Positions 17,294 through 25,990 of a DNA stretch of 64,000 nucleotides are shown here, piece after piece. Each line of letters starts with the position of its first letter. The first letter of the stretch is position 1. Both the position numbers and the translations under genes were made by a program. The stretch is from assembly GCF_001939045.1 (NCBI RefSeq), contig NZ_MKIM01000027.1:682001-746000 (forward strand), read 5' to 3'. A model generated the notes under the pieces. The model had not been told where the DNA came from. It was given only the letters and a program-made list of their open reading frames with translations, and searched no databases. The stretch is from Rhizobium oryziradicis. Its GTDB lineage: Bacteria > Pseudomonadota > Alphaproteobacteria > Rhizobiales > Rhizobiaceae.

Positions 17294-17686
17294 ATGAAAA
17301 ACGGTGCTTACACGCGTTTGGGGACGTTGGTCATTTCTATCTGTTTGGCTTTGTCGAGCAGCGCTTATGCAAAGTCCACAGGGTGGTTGAACGCAAATCA
17401 ATTGCAGGTTTTTAGCAGGGAGCATTTGCGCGCCGAGGCATTTCCGACATCCATAAGCTGTAAGGATTCTGAGGTCGTGGCGGGCATGGATCGCCGCAAC
17501 ATGATGGTGAAGATCGAATATTCTTCAAACCCACATCACCAGAGTTGGAAGTGGGCGTGGGGCGGGGCGGTCGGCAAGGTTGAGCACGATTATGCTGCAA
17601 AAGGCTACAAGATGGTTTCTCAAGACAGTTTTCGCCGTCCTTCGGGATTGTTGATGCGTTGCGCCATCTGGCACAAACAGAACTGA
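17294..17686 (+). CDS. Secreted protein, unknown
   Basis: A 130-residue protein with an N-terminal signal peptide (TLVISICLALSSSAYA, cleavage after AYA). The mature domain contains two cysteines (ISCKDSEV, LMRCAIWHK) about 90 residues apart and a Trp-rich stretch (SWKWAWGGAVG). The ATG follows AGGGGAT. No family recognised; probably periplasmic. Confidence 0.65.
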   Translation: MKNGAYTRLGTLVISICLALSSSAYAKSTGWLNANQLQVFSREHLRAEAFPTSISCKDSEVVAGMDRRNMMVKIEYSSNPHHQSWKWAWGGAVGKVEHDYAAKGYKMVSQDSFRRPSGLLMRCAIWHKQN

Positions 17687-17790
17687 CAGACGCCAGAGCA
17701 TCGCACAGAAGAATGCAATAGAGACGACGCGCTGAGCTTTTGTTTGCGCATCGGATTTATCCGAAAATCGGCTCCCTGTCCGTCGATGCT

Positions 17791-18636
17791 CTATAACATT
17801 TCAAGAGGTTGTTTGCGCTGTGGTGGCGCAAACAAACTATCAAGACGCTGCAAATCCTCATCCGTGAGGTCCAACTCGACCGCCGCTCTATTTTCCTCCA
17901 CACGATGCACATTGGCCGATTTTGGAATGGGAAGCACACCCTCACGCTCCAGCAAAAAGGCAAGCGCCACTTGCGCGGGCGTTCCCTGATAGGCTTTCGC
18001 CATATGAATGAGGTCCGCATTGTTGTGCAGGCGGCCTTGCTCTATGGGAGAGTAAGCCATAACCGCAATATTGTGCTGCTGGCACCAAGGCAGAAGATCA
18101 AACTCAATGCCGCGACGGGTGAGATTGTAGAGCACCTGATTGGCCGCACAATTGCGCCCATTCTCAATGCTGAACAGCTCTTCCATGTCATCCATATCGA
18201 AATTGGAAACACCCCATTCGCGGATTTTGCCATCCTGTTTCAAGCGCTCAAATGCGGCAACCGTGTCTTCCAGCGGATGTTCGCCAGGCCAATGCAGCAG
18301 GTAAAGATCAAGGTGGTCGGTGCCCAATCGCTTCAGGCTGTCCTCGCAGGCCTGAACGGTGCCTTTGAGACTGGCGTTCCACGGTAAAACCTTGGACACC
18401 AGAAAGGCTTCATCGCGGCGGCCTTGCAAAGCCGCGCCGGTGATCTTCTCAGCGCCGCCCTTGCCATACATTTCGGCGGTATCAATCACCGCCATGCCGA
18501 GGTCGAGCGCTTTGCCAATGGCTGCAATCTCGTCCTTGGCTTTGGTGCTGTCTTCGCCCATGTTCCATGTGCCAAAACCAAGGGCAGGCAGGGTGATGCC
18601 CGATGGAAGGGTTACGGTTGGCATGGTGTCGTCCAT
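17791..18636 (-). CDS. Aldo/keto reductase
   Basis: A 281-residue NAD(P)H-dependent TIM-barrel reductase. The catalytic set is visible: Asp and Tyr in [14 protein letters not shown] (about residues 52-58), Lys in [10 protein letters not shown] and His in LYLLHWPG. The cofactor-binding end reads [16 protein letters not shown]. The start could also be the Met four codons later. It diverges from the RhtB/nitrile hydratase operon across ~165 bp. The substrate is unknown; the sequence resembles the 2,5-diketogluconate reductase type. Confidence 0.9.
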   Translation of the reverse strand: MDDTMPTVTLPSGITLPALGFGTWNMGEDSTKAKDEIAAIGKALDLGMAVIDTAEMYGKGGAEKITGAALQGRRDEAFLVSKVLPWNASLKGTVQACEDSLKRLGTDHLDLYLLHWPGEHPLEDTVAAFERLKQDGKIREWGVSNFDMDDMEELFSIENGRNCAANQVLYNLTRRGIEFDLLPWCQQHNIAVMAYSPIEQGRLHNNADLIHMAKAYQGTPAQVALAFLLEREGVLPIPKSANVHRVEENRAAVELDLTDEDLQRLDSLFAPPQRKQPLEML

Positions 18637-18754
18637 TGTCGTATCCTCCGAGATTGGTTCAATTCAAAATAGCAATGGATTGGCACTTGGCAAGTTTTGT
18701 CGGGATTGGATTATCGTGTCACCATGACAATCAAACCGGATCAGAGTGCTGGAA

Positions 18755-18791
18755 GATTCCAATAGGTCAGTTATGCTGACCTATTGGAATC
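18755..18791. promoter_or_regulatory. 16-bp inverted repeat before the exporter gene
   Basis: Perfect 16-bp arms (core ataggtcag / ctgacctat) with a 5-nt loop ttatg. The 3' arm ends three bases before the GGGAGGG ribosome site of the exporter gene. It could be an operator for a dimeric regulator or an mRNA hairpin close to the ribosome site. A related sequence lies at 34992-35014. Confidence 0.7.
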
Positions 18792-18804
18792 GCGGGAGGG
18801 TATT

Positions 18805-19398
18805 TTGACAATCGAAACATTGGGAGCGCTGGTGCTGTTTGCTTTCACCACGTCGATCACGCCGGGGCCAAACAACATGATGCTGTTTGCATCGGGGGTG
18901 AATTTTGGTTTCCGGCGCACACTTCCGCACATGCTGGGCATTGGTGCGGGCTTTTTCTCGCTGCTGATTGGCGTGGGTCTTGGCCTTGGCGCTTTGTTGG
19001 CTGCCGTGCCGGCCGCTTATCTGGCGCTTAAAATTGCGGGCGGGCTTTATCTTCTCTATATTGCCTGGAAAATTGCCGCATCTCGCACCTTGGGTGAGGG
19101 CAAGACCACTGAAAAGCCCATGAGCTTTCTGTCTGCTGCTGCATTTCAATGGGTCAATCCAAAGGCATGGGTGATGGCGGTGACGGCCATGGCGACGTAT
19201 ACAAGTGTTGCAAATTACGGGTTGACGGTGATGATTGTTGGCCTTGCCTTTGCGGCGGTCAATATCCCATGTGTGTCCACATGGGCGGGTTTTGGCTCGG
19301 TGCTGCGCGATTGGCTCTCGGTGCCGGTGCGGCTGAAATGGTTCAATCTCACCATGGCCGTCTTGCTGGTGCTGAGTTTATGGCCGATGCTGAAGTGA
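18805..19398 (+). CDS. LysE/RhtB family amino-acid exporter
   Basis: A 197-residue inner-membrane exporter with six hydrophobic segments and the family signature TSITPGPNNMMLFASG near the N-terminus, then FQWVNPKAW at mid-protein. The start is taken as TTG at 18805, where GGGAGGG sits five bases upstream and the protein begins MTIETLGAL as in relatives; an earlier in-frame TTG at 18784 falls in the hairpin arm. The nitrile hydratase alpha gene starts 16 bp after the stop, so the exporter is probably co-transcribed. It might export an amino acid or amide product, which is inference. Confidence 0.9.
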   Translation: MTIETLGALVLFAFTTSITPGPNNMMLFASGVNFGFRRTLPHMLGIGAGFFSLLIGVGLGLGALLAAVPAAYLALKIAGGLYLLYIAWKIAASRTLGEGKTTEKPMSFLSAAAFQWVNPKAWVMAVTAMATYTSVANYGLTVMIVGLAFAAVNIPCVSTWAGFGSVLRDWLSVPVRLKWFNLTMAVLLVLSLWPMLK

Positions 19399-19414
19399 AA
19401 AATGAGGGAATCCT

Positions 19415-20050
19415 GTGAGCGGACACCACCACCACCACGATGATGAGCATCATCATGACAATCATTACTCCGATATGCAGGCGCGCGTGCGGGCGCTGGA
19501 GACGCTGTTGACGGAAAAGGGGTTGATTGATCCCAAGGCCATTGACGCCATTGTTGATACCTATGAAACCAAGGTTGGCCCTCGCAATGGTGCCAAAGTC
19601 GTTGCCAAGGCATGGACTGATCAAGAGTTCGCTCAATGGCTGGAAACAGATGCAACAGCGGCCATTGCCAGCCTCGGCTTCACAGGGCGGCAGGGCGAGC
19701 ATATGCGTGCGGTGTTCAACACCGAAGACATCCACAATATGGTGGTTTGCACACTATGCTCTTGTTATCCTTGGTCGGTGCTTGGCTTGCCGCCGGTGTG
19801 GTATAAGGCGCCCGCCTATCGCTCACGGGCTGTGATGGACCCACGCGGCGTGCTGGCCGAATTTGGCGTGACCTTGCCAGAGCAAACAAAGGTGCGCGTG
19901 TGGGATTCCACCGCAGAGCTTCGCTATCTGGTGATTCCCATGCGTCCAGTGAACACGCAAGATTTGAATGAGGCGCAATTGGCTGATTTGGTCACGCGCG
20001 ATTCCATGATCGGGACGGGTCTTGCACGATTGCCGCAGGTGGCTGCATGA
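19415..20050 (+). CDS. nthA: Cobalt-type nitrile hydratase, alpha subunit
   Basis: Hydrates nitriles to amides. The 211-residue protein has the metal-binding claw motif VCTLCSC, with Cys112, Cys115 and Cys117; Thr after the first Cys marks the non-corrin cobalt type, whereas the iron type has Ser. Two of the cysteines are normally oxidised post-translationally. The N-terminus is unusual: eight His in the first 14 residues, mixed with Asp/Glu. The start is GTG. Its stop overlaps the beta-subunit ATG by four bases, so assembly is probably coupled. Confidence 0.95.
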   Translation: MSGHHHHHDDEHHHDNHYSDMQARVRALETLLTEKGLIDPKAIDAIVDTYETKVGPRNGAKVVAKAWTDQEFAQWLETDATAAIASLGFTGRQGEHMRAVFNTEDIHNMVVCTLCSCYPWSVLGLPPVWYKAPAYRSRAVMDPRGVLAEFGVTLPEQTKVRVWDSTAELRYLVIPMRPVNTQDLNEAQLADLVTRDSMIGTGLARLPQVAA

Positions 20051-20706
20051 ATGGGCCGCATGATCTGGGTGGGCAAATGGGCTTTGGTGCCGTAGCCCCT
20101 GAAAAAGACGAGCCGATATTTCATGCCGAGTGGGAAAAGCGCGCATTAGGCATCACGCTGTCCTGCGGTGCCTTTGGGGCGTGGAACATTGATGAAAGCC
20201 GCCATGCGCGCGAAAATATTCAGCCGGCCAATTATCTCGCCGCCAGTTATTACGAAATCTGGATCAGGGGCATCGATATGCTGCTCGAGCGGCATGGCTT
20301 TGCCACCCGCAACGAATTGTTCTCCGGCCACCACCAGCATCAGGGTGCGGCACCAAAACGGATCTTGACGGTTGATCGTGTCGCAGAGGTGTTGGCAAAG
20401 GGTGGGCCATGTGACCGGGTGGTTGAAACCGATCCGCGATTCGCCGTGGGGCAGCGGGTGAGAACGCGCAATTTCAATCCGTCAACGCACACCCGCCTGC
20501 CACGCTATGCGCGTGGCAAAATCGGTGTGATTGATGCGGTGCAGGGCGGTTTTGTCTTTGCCGATGACAATGCCCATGGCCGGGGCGAAAACCCGCAATG
20601 GGTCTATACCGTTGTTTTTGACGGCGTGGAAATTTGGGGCGAGGGGGCTGATCCGACGCTGAGCATTTCCATTGATGCATGGGAGAGCTATCTTGAACCA
20701 GTGTGA
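20047..20706 (+). CDS. nthB: Nitrile hydratase, beta subunit
   Basis: The 219-residue partner of the alpha subunit, beginning [14 protein letters not shown] as in the family. It carries the C-terminal SH3-like barrel, with [27 protein letters not shown] and a [13 protein letters not shown] ending. It provides the arginines that contact the oxidised cysteines of the alpha subunit. It overlaps nthA by 4 bp and the accessory gene by about 14 bp. Confidence 0.95.
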   Translation: MNGPHDLGGQMGFGAVAPEKDEPIFHAEWEKRALGITLSCGAFGAWNIDESRHARENIQPANYLAASYYEIWIRGIDMLLERHGFATRNELFSGHHQHQGAAPKRILTVDRVAEVLAKGGPCDRVVETDPRFAVGQRVRTRNFNPSTHTRLPRYARGKIGVIDAVQGGFVFADDNAHGRGENPQWVYTVVFDGVEIWGEGADPTLSISIDAWESYLEPV

Positions 20707-21070
20707 AGCACCATCCGTGCTTGCCCATTCACAAGGCCTGCCAAAATCGGCGGAAGGTGACCCCGTGTTTGCCGAGCCTTGGCAGGCCGATGCCTTTGCG
20801 CTTACCGTGCATTTGCACGCACGCGGCGTCTTCACTTGGCCAGAATGGGCAGAGGCGCTCTCAGCGGAGGTTCACAAGCCCGATCGCGCGGAGGATGGCT
20901 CGGATTATTTCGAGGCGTGGGTTGCAGCTTTGAGTGCAGTTTTATGCAGCAAGGGTGTTGTGGATGCGCCGACCCTTGATGCGCTGCATCAGGGTTGGCA
21001 GAGGGCTGCGATGGCGACCCCACATGGTCAGCCAATCCTGTTGGAAAATGACCCGGAATATGCAGCGTAG
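20693..21070 (+). CDS. Nitrile hydratase accessory (activator) protein
   Basis: About 125 residues, with the family pattern GDPVFAEPWQADAFALTVHLHARGVFTWPEWAEAL, then DYFEAWVAALSAVL and a C-terminal helix. Such proteins resemble the beta-subunit N-terminus and help insert cobalt into the alpha subunit. The start is uncertain: TTG at 20693 has GGGAGAG upstream and overlaps nthB; an earlier TTG at 20672 is possible. No amidase or cobalt transporter is adjacent. Confidence 0.88.
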   Translation: MNQCEAPSVLAHSQGLPKSAEGDPVFAEPWQADAFALTVHLHARGVFTWPEWAEALSAEVHKPDRAEDGSDYFEAWVAALSAVLCSKGVVDAPTLDALHQGWQRAAMATPHGQPILLENDPEYAA

Positions 21071-21129
21071 GAGCGGCAAAAGCCGGTTTACGCTTGCAAT
21101 TGAGGTGCGAATCCGCGCATGACCTCTGC

Positions 21130-22260
21130 ATGGAATTTGCACCTCAACAGGATGAAGCCCTCAAGGCCGTTGCCAAATGGCTGAAAGAGGGAAAAACCCC
21201 GGTTTTCCGGCTGTTCGGCTATGCTGGAACCGGCAAGACCACGCTTGCGCGGCATTTTGCCGAACATGTGGATGGTGATGTGCTGTTTGCTGCCTTCACT
21301 GGCAAGGCGGCGCAGGTGTTGCGCTCCAAGGGGGCAACGACGGCCCGCACCATCCATTCTTTGATCTATCGCCCGCGTGGTGAAGAGGAAGTGTCGGACG
21401 AAGAAACCGGCAAGACCTCGATGACGCCGATGTTTTCAGTCAATCGCCAAAGCCCGGTGGCAAAAGCCGCGCTGATTGTGATCGACGAATGCTCTATGGT
21501 GGATGAGCAACTTGGCCGCGATTTGATGAGCTTTGGCACTCCCATTCTGGTGCTGGGCGATCCCGGACAGTTGCCGCCGGTGTCGGGTGGAGGTTTCTTT
21601 ACCGAGCAGGAGCCAGATTATCTGCTGACCGACATTCACCGTCAGGCGCGCGATAACCCGATTATCCAGCTGGCCATGCAGATCCGCGAAGGCAAAGAAA
21701 TCACCCATGGTGATTATGGCGCGACGGCACGGGTAATTTCAAAAAACGAAGTGACACAGGATCTGGTGCTCAATTGCGATCAGGTTCTGGTGGGCACCAA
21801 CAAGACCCGCCGACGCTATAATAAGCGCCTGCGCGAGCTGAAGGGCTTTACGGCCGATTACCCGCAATCGGGCGACAAGCTGGTGTGTCTTCGCAATGAT
21901 CAGGTCAAGGGTCTGCTGAATGGCTCGCTGTGGCAAGTAATGACCTCATCACGCGAAACGGTGAAGCCGGGCATGAACCTGCTGATCAAGCCGGAAGACG
22001 ACGATATGGATCGCGGTGCCGCCAAGATAAAATTGTTGAAAGCCGCCTTTGAAGATGTGGAGACGGAAATTCCGTGGACCACCCGCAAGCGCTACGACGA
22101 GTTTGATTACGGCTATGCCTTGACGGTGCACAAGGCCCAAGGTTCGCAATGGAACAATGTGGTGCTGTTTGATGAAAGCTGGGCCTTTCGCGATACACGC
22201 GAACGCTGGCTTTATACGGCAGTGACGCGCGCGGCAGAAACGCTGACGATTGTGCGTTAG
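21130..22260 (+). CDS. RecD-like ATP-dependent DNA helicase
   Basis: A 376-residue SF1 helicase related to RecD/RecD2 but without the long N-terminal region. P-loop GYAGTGKTTLA at residues 31-41, Walker B VIDECSMVD, motif III VLGDPGQLPPVSGG, and the C-terminal motifs VHKAQGSQW and VTRAAETL are all present. The open frame extends to 21094, but MEFAPQQDEAL at 21130 matches the start of the domain. It follows the nitrile hydratase operon by 59 bp and is probably independent in function. Confidence 0.9.
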   Translation: MEFAPQQDEALKAVAKWLKEGKTPVFRLFGYAGTGKTTLARHFAEHVDGDVLFAAFTGKAAQVLRSKGATTARTIHSLIYRPRGEEEVSDEETGKTSMTPMFSVNRQSPVAKAALIVIDECSMVDEQLGRDLMSFGTPILVLGDPGQLPPVSGGGFFTEQEPDYLLTDIHRQARDNPIIQLAMQIREGKEITHGDYGATARVISKNEVTQDLVLNCDQVLVGTNKTRRRYNKRLRELKGFTADYPQSGDKLVCLRNDQVKGLLNGSLWQVMTSSRETVKPGMNLLIKPEDDDMDRGAAKIKLLKAAFEDVETEIPWTTRKRYDEFDYGYALTVHKAQGSQWNNVVLFDESWAFRDTRERWLYTAVTRAAETLTIVR

Positions 22261-22358
22261 AGTTTGTCAGCGAAACGTGGAATCCGGTTTTACTGATCAG
22301 ACAAACTCAAACAAAGAAGTTTAGAGTCTGTCTGGGTCAATCTGAACCTCACAGACTC
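22260..22358. repeat. Intergenic mosaic repeat, copy 1 (RIME-like)
   Basis: Two adjacent palindromes: agtttgtc...gacaaact around an inner segment with aatccggtttt, then gagtctgt...acagactc. The same two-palindrome layout and core words recur at 27276-27373 and, inverted, at 50397-50498. It resembles the Rhizobium intergenic mosaic elements. It lies directly after the helicase stop codon and may serve as a 3' stem-loop. Confidence 0.75.
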
Positions 22359-22384
22359 GAGCGCATTTCCATCCGGAGATGCGT

Positions 22385-23077
22385 CTAAGACGCGATCAAC
22401 CCCAGCAAAACCGCTTTTGCCACGGCTTGAAAGCGGTTGGTGGCCGAGATTTTGCGCATGATCCCGGCTTCCAGCGCCTGTACCGCTTCGGGTGTCATTT
22501 GCAGCGTGCGTGCAAGGCGAATTTGGGTATAGCCCTCTGCCATCAGCGTCAGGCATTGATGCTCCAGGTCCGACAGGCAGACACGCGGCAGAGGCTGCGC
22601 CTCTTCATCCATCTGCTCGTCCTCATCCTGTTCAATCAAGCAGTTGATCTGCTGCATTTGCCGAAAAAGAGTGGATTGCGCGCCAAAAAGCTCGCGCTTT
22701 CGATATTCAAGAGCCGTTCGCAGCAGCGCATTGGCCTCGCTTTGGTTGGCGACATCGCTGAGCTCTGCCAGAAGATCCTGAATGGCAACAATGGGCATGC
22801 CGATTTCGCGGCAGGTGTTGATCAAGGCCATCAACCGGATGTCGCGGTGATAATAGACCCGCATCAACCCCACCCGGCTTGCTGACAGGAGTTTTTTCTC
22901 TTCATAGAAATGCAAGGTTCGATGCGTGACGCCAAAAAGATTGGCCATGTCGGAGATGGCAATCGGCTCCGCCGGTAAATTCGCCGGCATTGGCACATGC
23001 GGCAAAAATGGCAGGGAGGCGTAAGAAACCCTATCTGTATGCGTGGTGGAATTTGAATGCTCGGTGTGAAGCCACAT
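22385..23077 (-). CDS. MerR-LuxR fusion transcriptional regulator
   Basis: A 230-residue protein with two DNA-binding domains. The first is a MerR-type winged helix: ISDMANLFGVTHRTLHFYEEKKLLSASRVGLMRVYYHRDIRLM, about residues 41-85. A linker with an acidic stretch (EQDEDEQMDEEA) follows. The C-terminal LuxR/GerE-type helix-turn-helix reads LSDLEHQCLTLMAEGYTQIRLARTLQMTPEAVQALEAGIMRKI. No effector-binding cysteines are evident. The N-terminal ~30 residues before MPANLPAEP may not be translated; no start has a well-placed ribosome site. Confidence 0.82.
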   Translation of the reverse strand: MWLHTEHSNSTTHTDRVSYASLPFLPHVPMPANLPAEPIAISDMANLFGVTHRTLHFYEEKKLLSASRVGLMRVYYHRDIRLMALINTCREIGMPIVAIQDLLAELSDVANQSEANALLRTALEYRKRELFGAQSTLFRQMQQINCLIEQDEDEQMDEEAQPLPRVCLSDLEHQCLTLMAEGYTQIRLARTLQMTPEAVQALEAGIMRKISATNRFQAVAKAVLLGLIAS

Positions 23078-23749
23078 AGGATTGTCTCTGCCTCCCTCAT
23101 GTCACGTTCGGTTTTGTGGGCTTGACACCATGCCGACTCATGATTTTCTTATAGAAAATCACTTATCATTGTTAATTCGAAAATACAAATACACGTATTG
23201 TGTCCCATTTTGTATTTTGTGATGGTGATTGCGCTCTCTATGTCGCGCGTTATTCAACGTCCACAAACAACAAACTGTTTTAAATGCATAATTTTGTTCA
23301 TTACGCTCAATCCAGGATGAAAAATCATACTGCAGATATAAAGCGCCGCAACACTTCTTTGTGCACTGCTTGGGCGCGAAATGCGATCACCGATAGGCTG
23401 AAAGCACGCGCATCATTCCTGAAAGGAAGGCTGGCTTTGGGGTCACTTTATTTGCAAAGTGAAAGGGCTTAAGTTGCCAGGTTCCCTTTTTTTACATCCT
23501 TCCCATCGTGCTTCTTTATCACATGCTTTGCAAGCAAAAGCGGCGTGGGTCTTGAAGAAAGTCATCTCCCTTGGCATCGCGGAGGGTGAGGCTGACAAGG
23601 GGCGGGAACGGAAAATACAATAAATTCCGAATTTCCATGGATTGATCACATAATCTCATTGGCGTTTGATGCGCCAAAGTTTTACAGACAAACAAGGGAT
23701 GGTCCGCAATGCTTTGTGGCGATCCGTCACTATAAATGGATTTTGATCA
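23078..23749. other. Gene-free interval before pdxJ
   Basis: About 670 bp without a convincing gene. A 62-codon ORF at 23284-23472 lacks a ribosome site and any recognisable pattern. The first part (around 23150-23230) is A/T-rich and could hold promoters. I see no riboswitch or tRNA. Confidence 0.4.
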
Positions 23750-24502
23750 ATGGCAGCCAAGCTTTCCGTCAATCTCAATGCTATCGCCATGTTGCGCAAC
23801 CGGCGTGATCTTCCCTGGCCAGATGTGGCCCATTTTGGCCGCTTGGCGTTGAAGGCCGGTGCCTATGGTCTGACCGTGCATCCACGGCCTGATCAGCGTC
23901 ACATTCGTTTCTCTGATCTGCCAACGCTTCGCGCGTTGATTGACGATGAATTTCCCAAGGCCGAGTTCAATATTGAAGGCTATCCCACCGAGGAATTCCT
24001 GGCTTTATGCGAAGGTGCAGAGCCTGAGCAGGTGACATTGGTGCCCGATCACCCATCGCAGGCGACCTCGGACCATGGCTGGGATTTTGCCGGCCATCAG
24101 GAGCTTTTGAAGCGTGTTGTTGGCCGCCTGAAGGCCAAGGGCATGCGTGTTTCGCTGTTTGCCGATGGTGACGGCAAGGAAGAGGCCGTGATTGCTGCAA
24201 AAGCCACCGGTGCTGATCGCATCGAGCTTTATACCGGCCCTTACGGTGGGTGCTATGATGCGCCTGAACGGCGAGACGTGGAACTCGACTTGCTGGGTAA
24301 AACCGCCGATGCTGCCAAAGCTGTTGGCCTTGGGGTCAATGGCGGCCATGATCTGACTGTTGCTAATCTGCCAGCCCTTGTGAGCCGGATTCCCTATCTG
24401 GCTGAAGTGTCGATTGGTCATGGATTGACCGCAGATGCGTTGGAATTTGGCATGGCGGAAACGGTGCGGCGCTTTCGCCATGCCTGTGGAGAATCCGTCT
24501 AA
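23750..24502 (+). CDS. pdxJ: Pyridoxine 5'-phosphate synthase
   Basis: Final ring-closing step of the DXP-dependent vitamin B6 pathway, joining deoxyxylulose 5-phosphate and 3-amino-2-oxopropyl phosphate. The 250-residue TIM barrel shows [15 protein letters not shown] at the N-terminus, [13 protein letters not shown] with catalytic His, [26 protein letters not shown] and GVNGGHDLT. The [17 protein letters not shown] loop differs slightly from the common VPEKR form and is typical of the alphaproteobacterial subgroup. Confidence 0.94.
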   Translation: MAAKLSVNLNAIAMLRNRRDLPWPDVAHFGRLALKAGAYGLTVHPRPDQRHIRFSDLPTLRALIDDEFPKAEFNIEGYPTEEFLALCEGAEPEQVTLVPDHPSQATSDHGWDFAGHQELLKRVVGRLKAKGMRVSLFADGDGKEEAVIAAKATGADRIELYTGPYGGCYDAPERRDVELDLLGKTADAAKAVGLGVNGGHDLTVANLPALVSRIPYLAEVSIGHGLTADALEFGMAETVRRFRHACGESV

Positions 24503-24509
24503 AGCAGAC

Positions 24510-25385
24510 TTATCCCGCCAATGCAGCCGCGTTGGCGGTGATGAACGCCTTGAGCGAGGTCAACGGTGTCTTGGCCAGTGTGGCGGCATCGTTTGATGCG
24601 ATGTCGAGGTCGCCTGCACGTGTGCCTGTATCAAACGATACCAGCAGAGGGGCCACGTCTGCGGCGATGCCCACGGCCACCAAGCCATTGAGCAATTGCT
24701 CATCGGTGAGGTTGATCACCTCAATCGGCTTCGCGATCACCTCTGACACCAGAGCGGCAATCTCACCATTGGTGTAGCTGGCATCGCTGTTGAGGCTATA
24801 GGTCACGTTGTCGGCCACCGGATCGGCAAGGCCTGCGGCAATGGCACGGGCAATATCGTCTCGGGCGATATAGGCGGTTTTTCCGTCTCCTGCCGATGTG
24901 TACCATTGACCATTGGCCACCGCTGGCGGCACGGCCATGAACAGGTTTTCCATATACCAGCCATTGCGGAAGATGGTGTAGGCGAGGCCGGATGCTTTGA
25001 TATTGGCTTCGGTTGCGGCATGTTCCGGCGCAAACAAGATTTTCGATGTGTCGGCACCGAGCATGGATGTGTAGAAAATGCGCCCAACCGAGGCTTGTTT
25101 GGCGGCATCAATGGCGGCCTTGTGCTGCTCGATGCGCGCGCCAATGGCATCACTGGAAATCAGCAGAAGTCGGTCCACGCCCTGAAACGCACTTGCAAGC
25201 GTTGCGGGATCTGCAAAATTCACTGTGCGCAATTCGATGCCCTTCGCGGCAAATGCGGCCAGTTTGGACGTGTCTCGGCTTGCAGCAATGATGTCGTGTG
25301 CGGCAACGCCCTGGCTCTCCAGAAGATGCTTGATGACAAGACCGCCAAGATTGCCGGAGGCACCGCTGATTAAGATTTTAGACAT
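24510..25385 (-). CDS. NmrA-like NAD(P)H:quinone oxidoreductase
   Basis: A 291-residue atypical SDR with an N-terminal ILISGASGNLGGLVIKHLLE nucleotide-binding motif, YTSMLGAD, and the FRNGWYMENL substrate-pocket motif found in QOR2-type quinone reductases and NmrA proteins. The start at 25385 (MSKILISGA) follows AAAGAG; the frame opens further upstream. It diverges from an HxlR-type regulator, the same arrangement as E. coli ytfG (qorB)/ytfH, which suggests a quinone or electrophile-responsive pair. Confidence 0.88.
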   Translation of the reverse strand: MSKILISGASGNLGGLVIKHLLESQGVAAHDIIAASRDTSKLAAFAAKGIELRTVNFADPATLASAFQGVDRLLLISSDAIGARIEQHKAAIDAAKQASVGRIFYTSMLGADTSKILFAPEHAATEANIKASGLAYTIFRNGWYMENLFMAVPPAVANGQWYTSAGDGKTAYIARDDIARAIAAGLADPVADNVTYSLNSDASYTNGEIAALVSEVIAKPIEVINLTDEQLLNGLVAVGIAADVAPLLVSFDTGTRAGDLDIASNDAATLAKTPLTSLKAFITANAAALAG

Positions 25386-25430
25386 GCTCTTTTCCATTCC
25401 ATCAAGGTCGTTGTCGGATAAATATGTTGC

Positions 25431-25443
25431 TCTCAATTTGAGA
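25431..25443. promoter_or_regulatory. Candidate HxlR operator
   Basis: A perfect 13-bp palindrome, tctcaa-t-ttgaga, in the 136-bp gap between the divergent quinone reductase and HxlR genes. Its position suits control of both promoters. Binding is inferred. Confidence 0.5.
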
Positions 25444-25521
25444 CTAGGGCTAAAATGAGCATTCAAAGGCGTTTGTAAAGAAGGCAGTTTTTGTGCTGCT
25501 CGTTACCAAAAGGGAACCACC

Positions 25522-25932
25522 ATGCTGCAAGAGTTTAAGCCCGAAAATGGGGCAAATGCCGACATAGCGCCGCTTTCTGCGAAACAAATGGAGGATGTAT
25601 GCCCGGTTCGCTCGGTGATTTCCCATGTGGGCGACAAATGGTCGACGCTGGTGCTGGGTGAATTGTCGCAAAAGCCCTATCGGTTTGGCGAGCTTCGTCG
25701 CTCGATTTCCGATATTTCCCAACGCATGCTGACCCAGACCCTGCGAGATTTGCAACGCGATGGCTATGTCAATCGGGAGGTCTTTCCCACCAAGCCACCC
25801 AGTGTGGAATATAGCCTCACGGAGCTTGGGCAATCGCTGGTGTTTTCTCTGAAGCAATTGATTGAGTTTGCGCTCGAAAATCATCCAAAAGTGGTGGATG
25901 CGCGCCGAAAGTTTGATGCTGAAAATATGTGA
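25522..25932 (+). CDS. HxlR family transcriptional regulator
   Basis: A 136-residue winged-helix regulator with the HxlR signature: [55 protein letters not shown], and the wing [14 protein letters not shown]. The Cys in MEDVCPV, at the position used for redox or electrophile sensing in several relatives, is present. AAGGGA precedes the ATG. Likely represses the divergent quinone reductase gene. Confidence 0.9.
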   Translation: MLQEFKPENGANADIAPLSAKQMEDVCPVRSVISHVGDKWSTLVLGELSQKPYRFGELRRSISDISQRMLTQTLRDLQRDGYVNREVFPTKPPSVEYSLTELGQSLVFSLKQLIEFALENHPKVVDARRKFDAENM

Positions 25933-25990
25933 AGATTAACGCATACGCACAGGCGAGGCATCTGCCTCGCCTGTCGTGACAGGACATGCT

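Noticed and set aside
23284..23472. 62-codon ORF upstream of pdxJ
   Set aside because: No ribosome site, no recognisable pattern and unusual composition; more likely chance.
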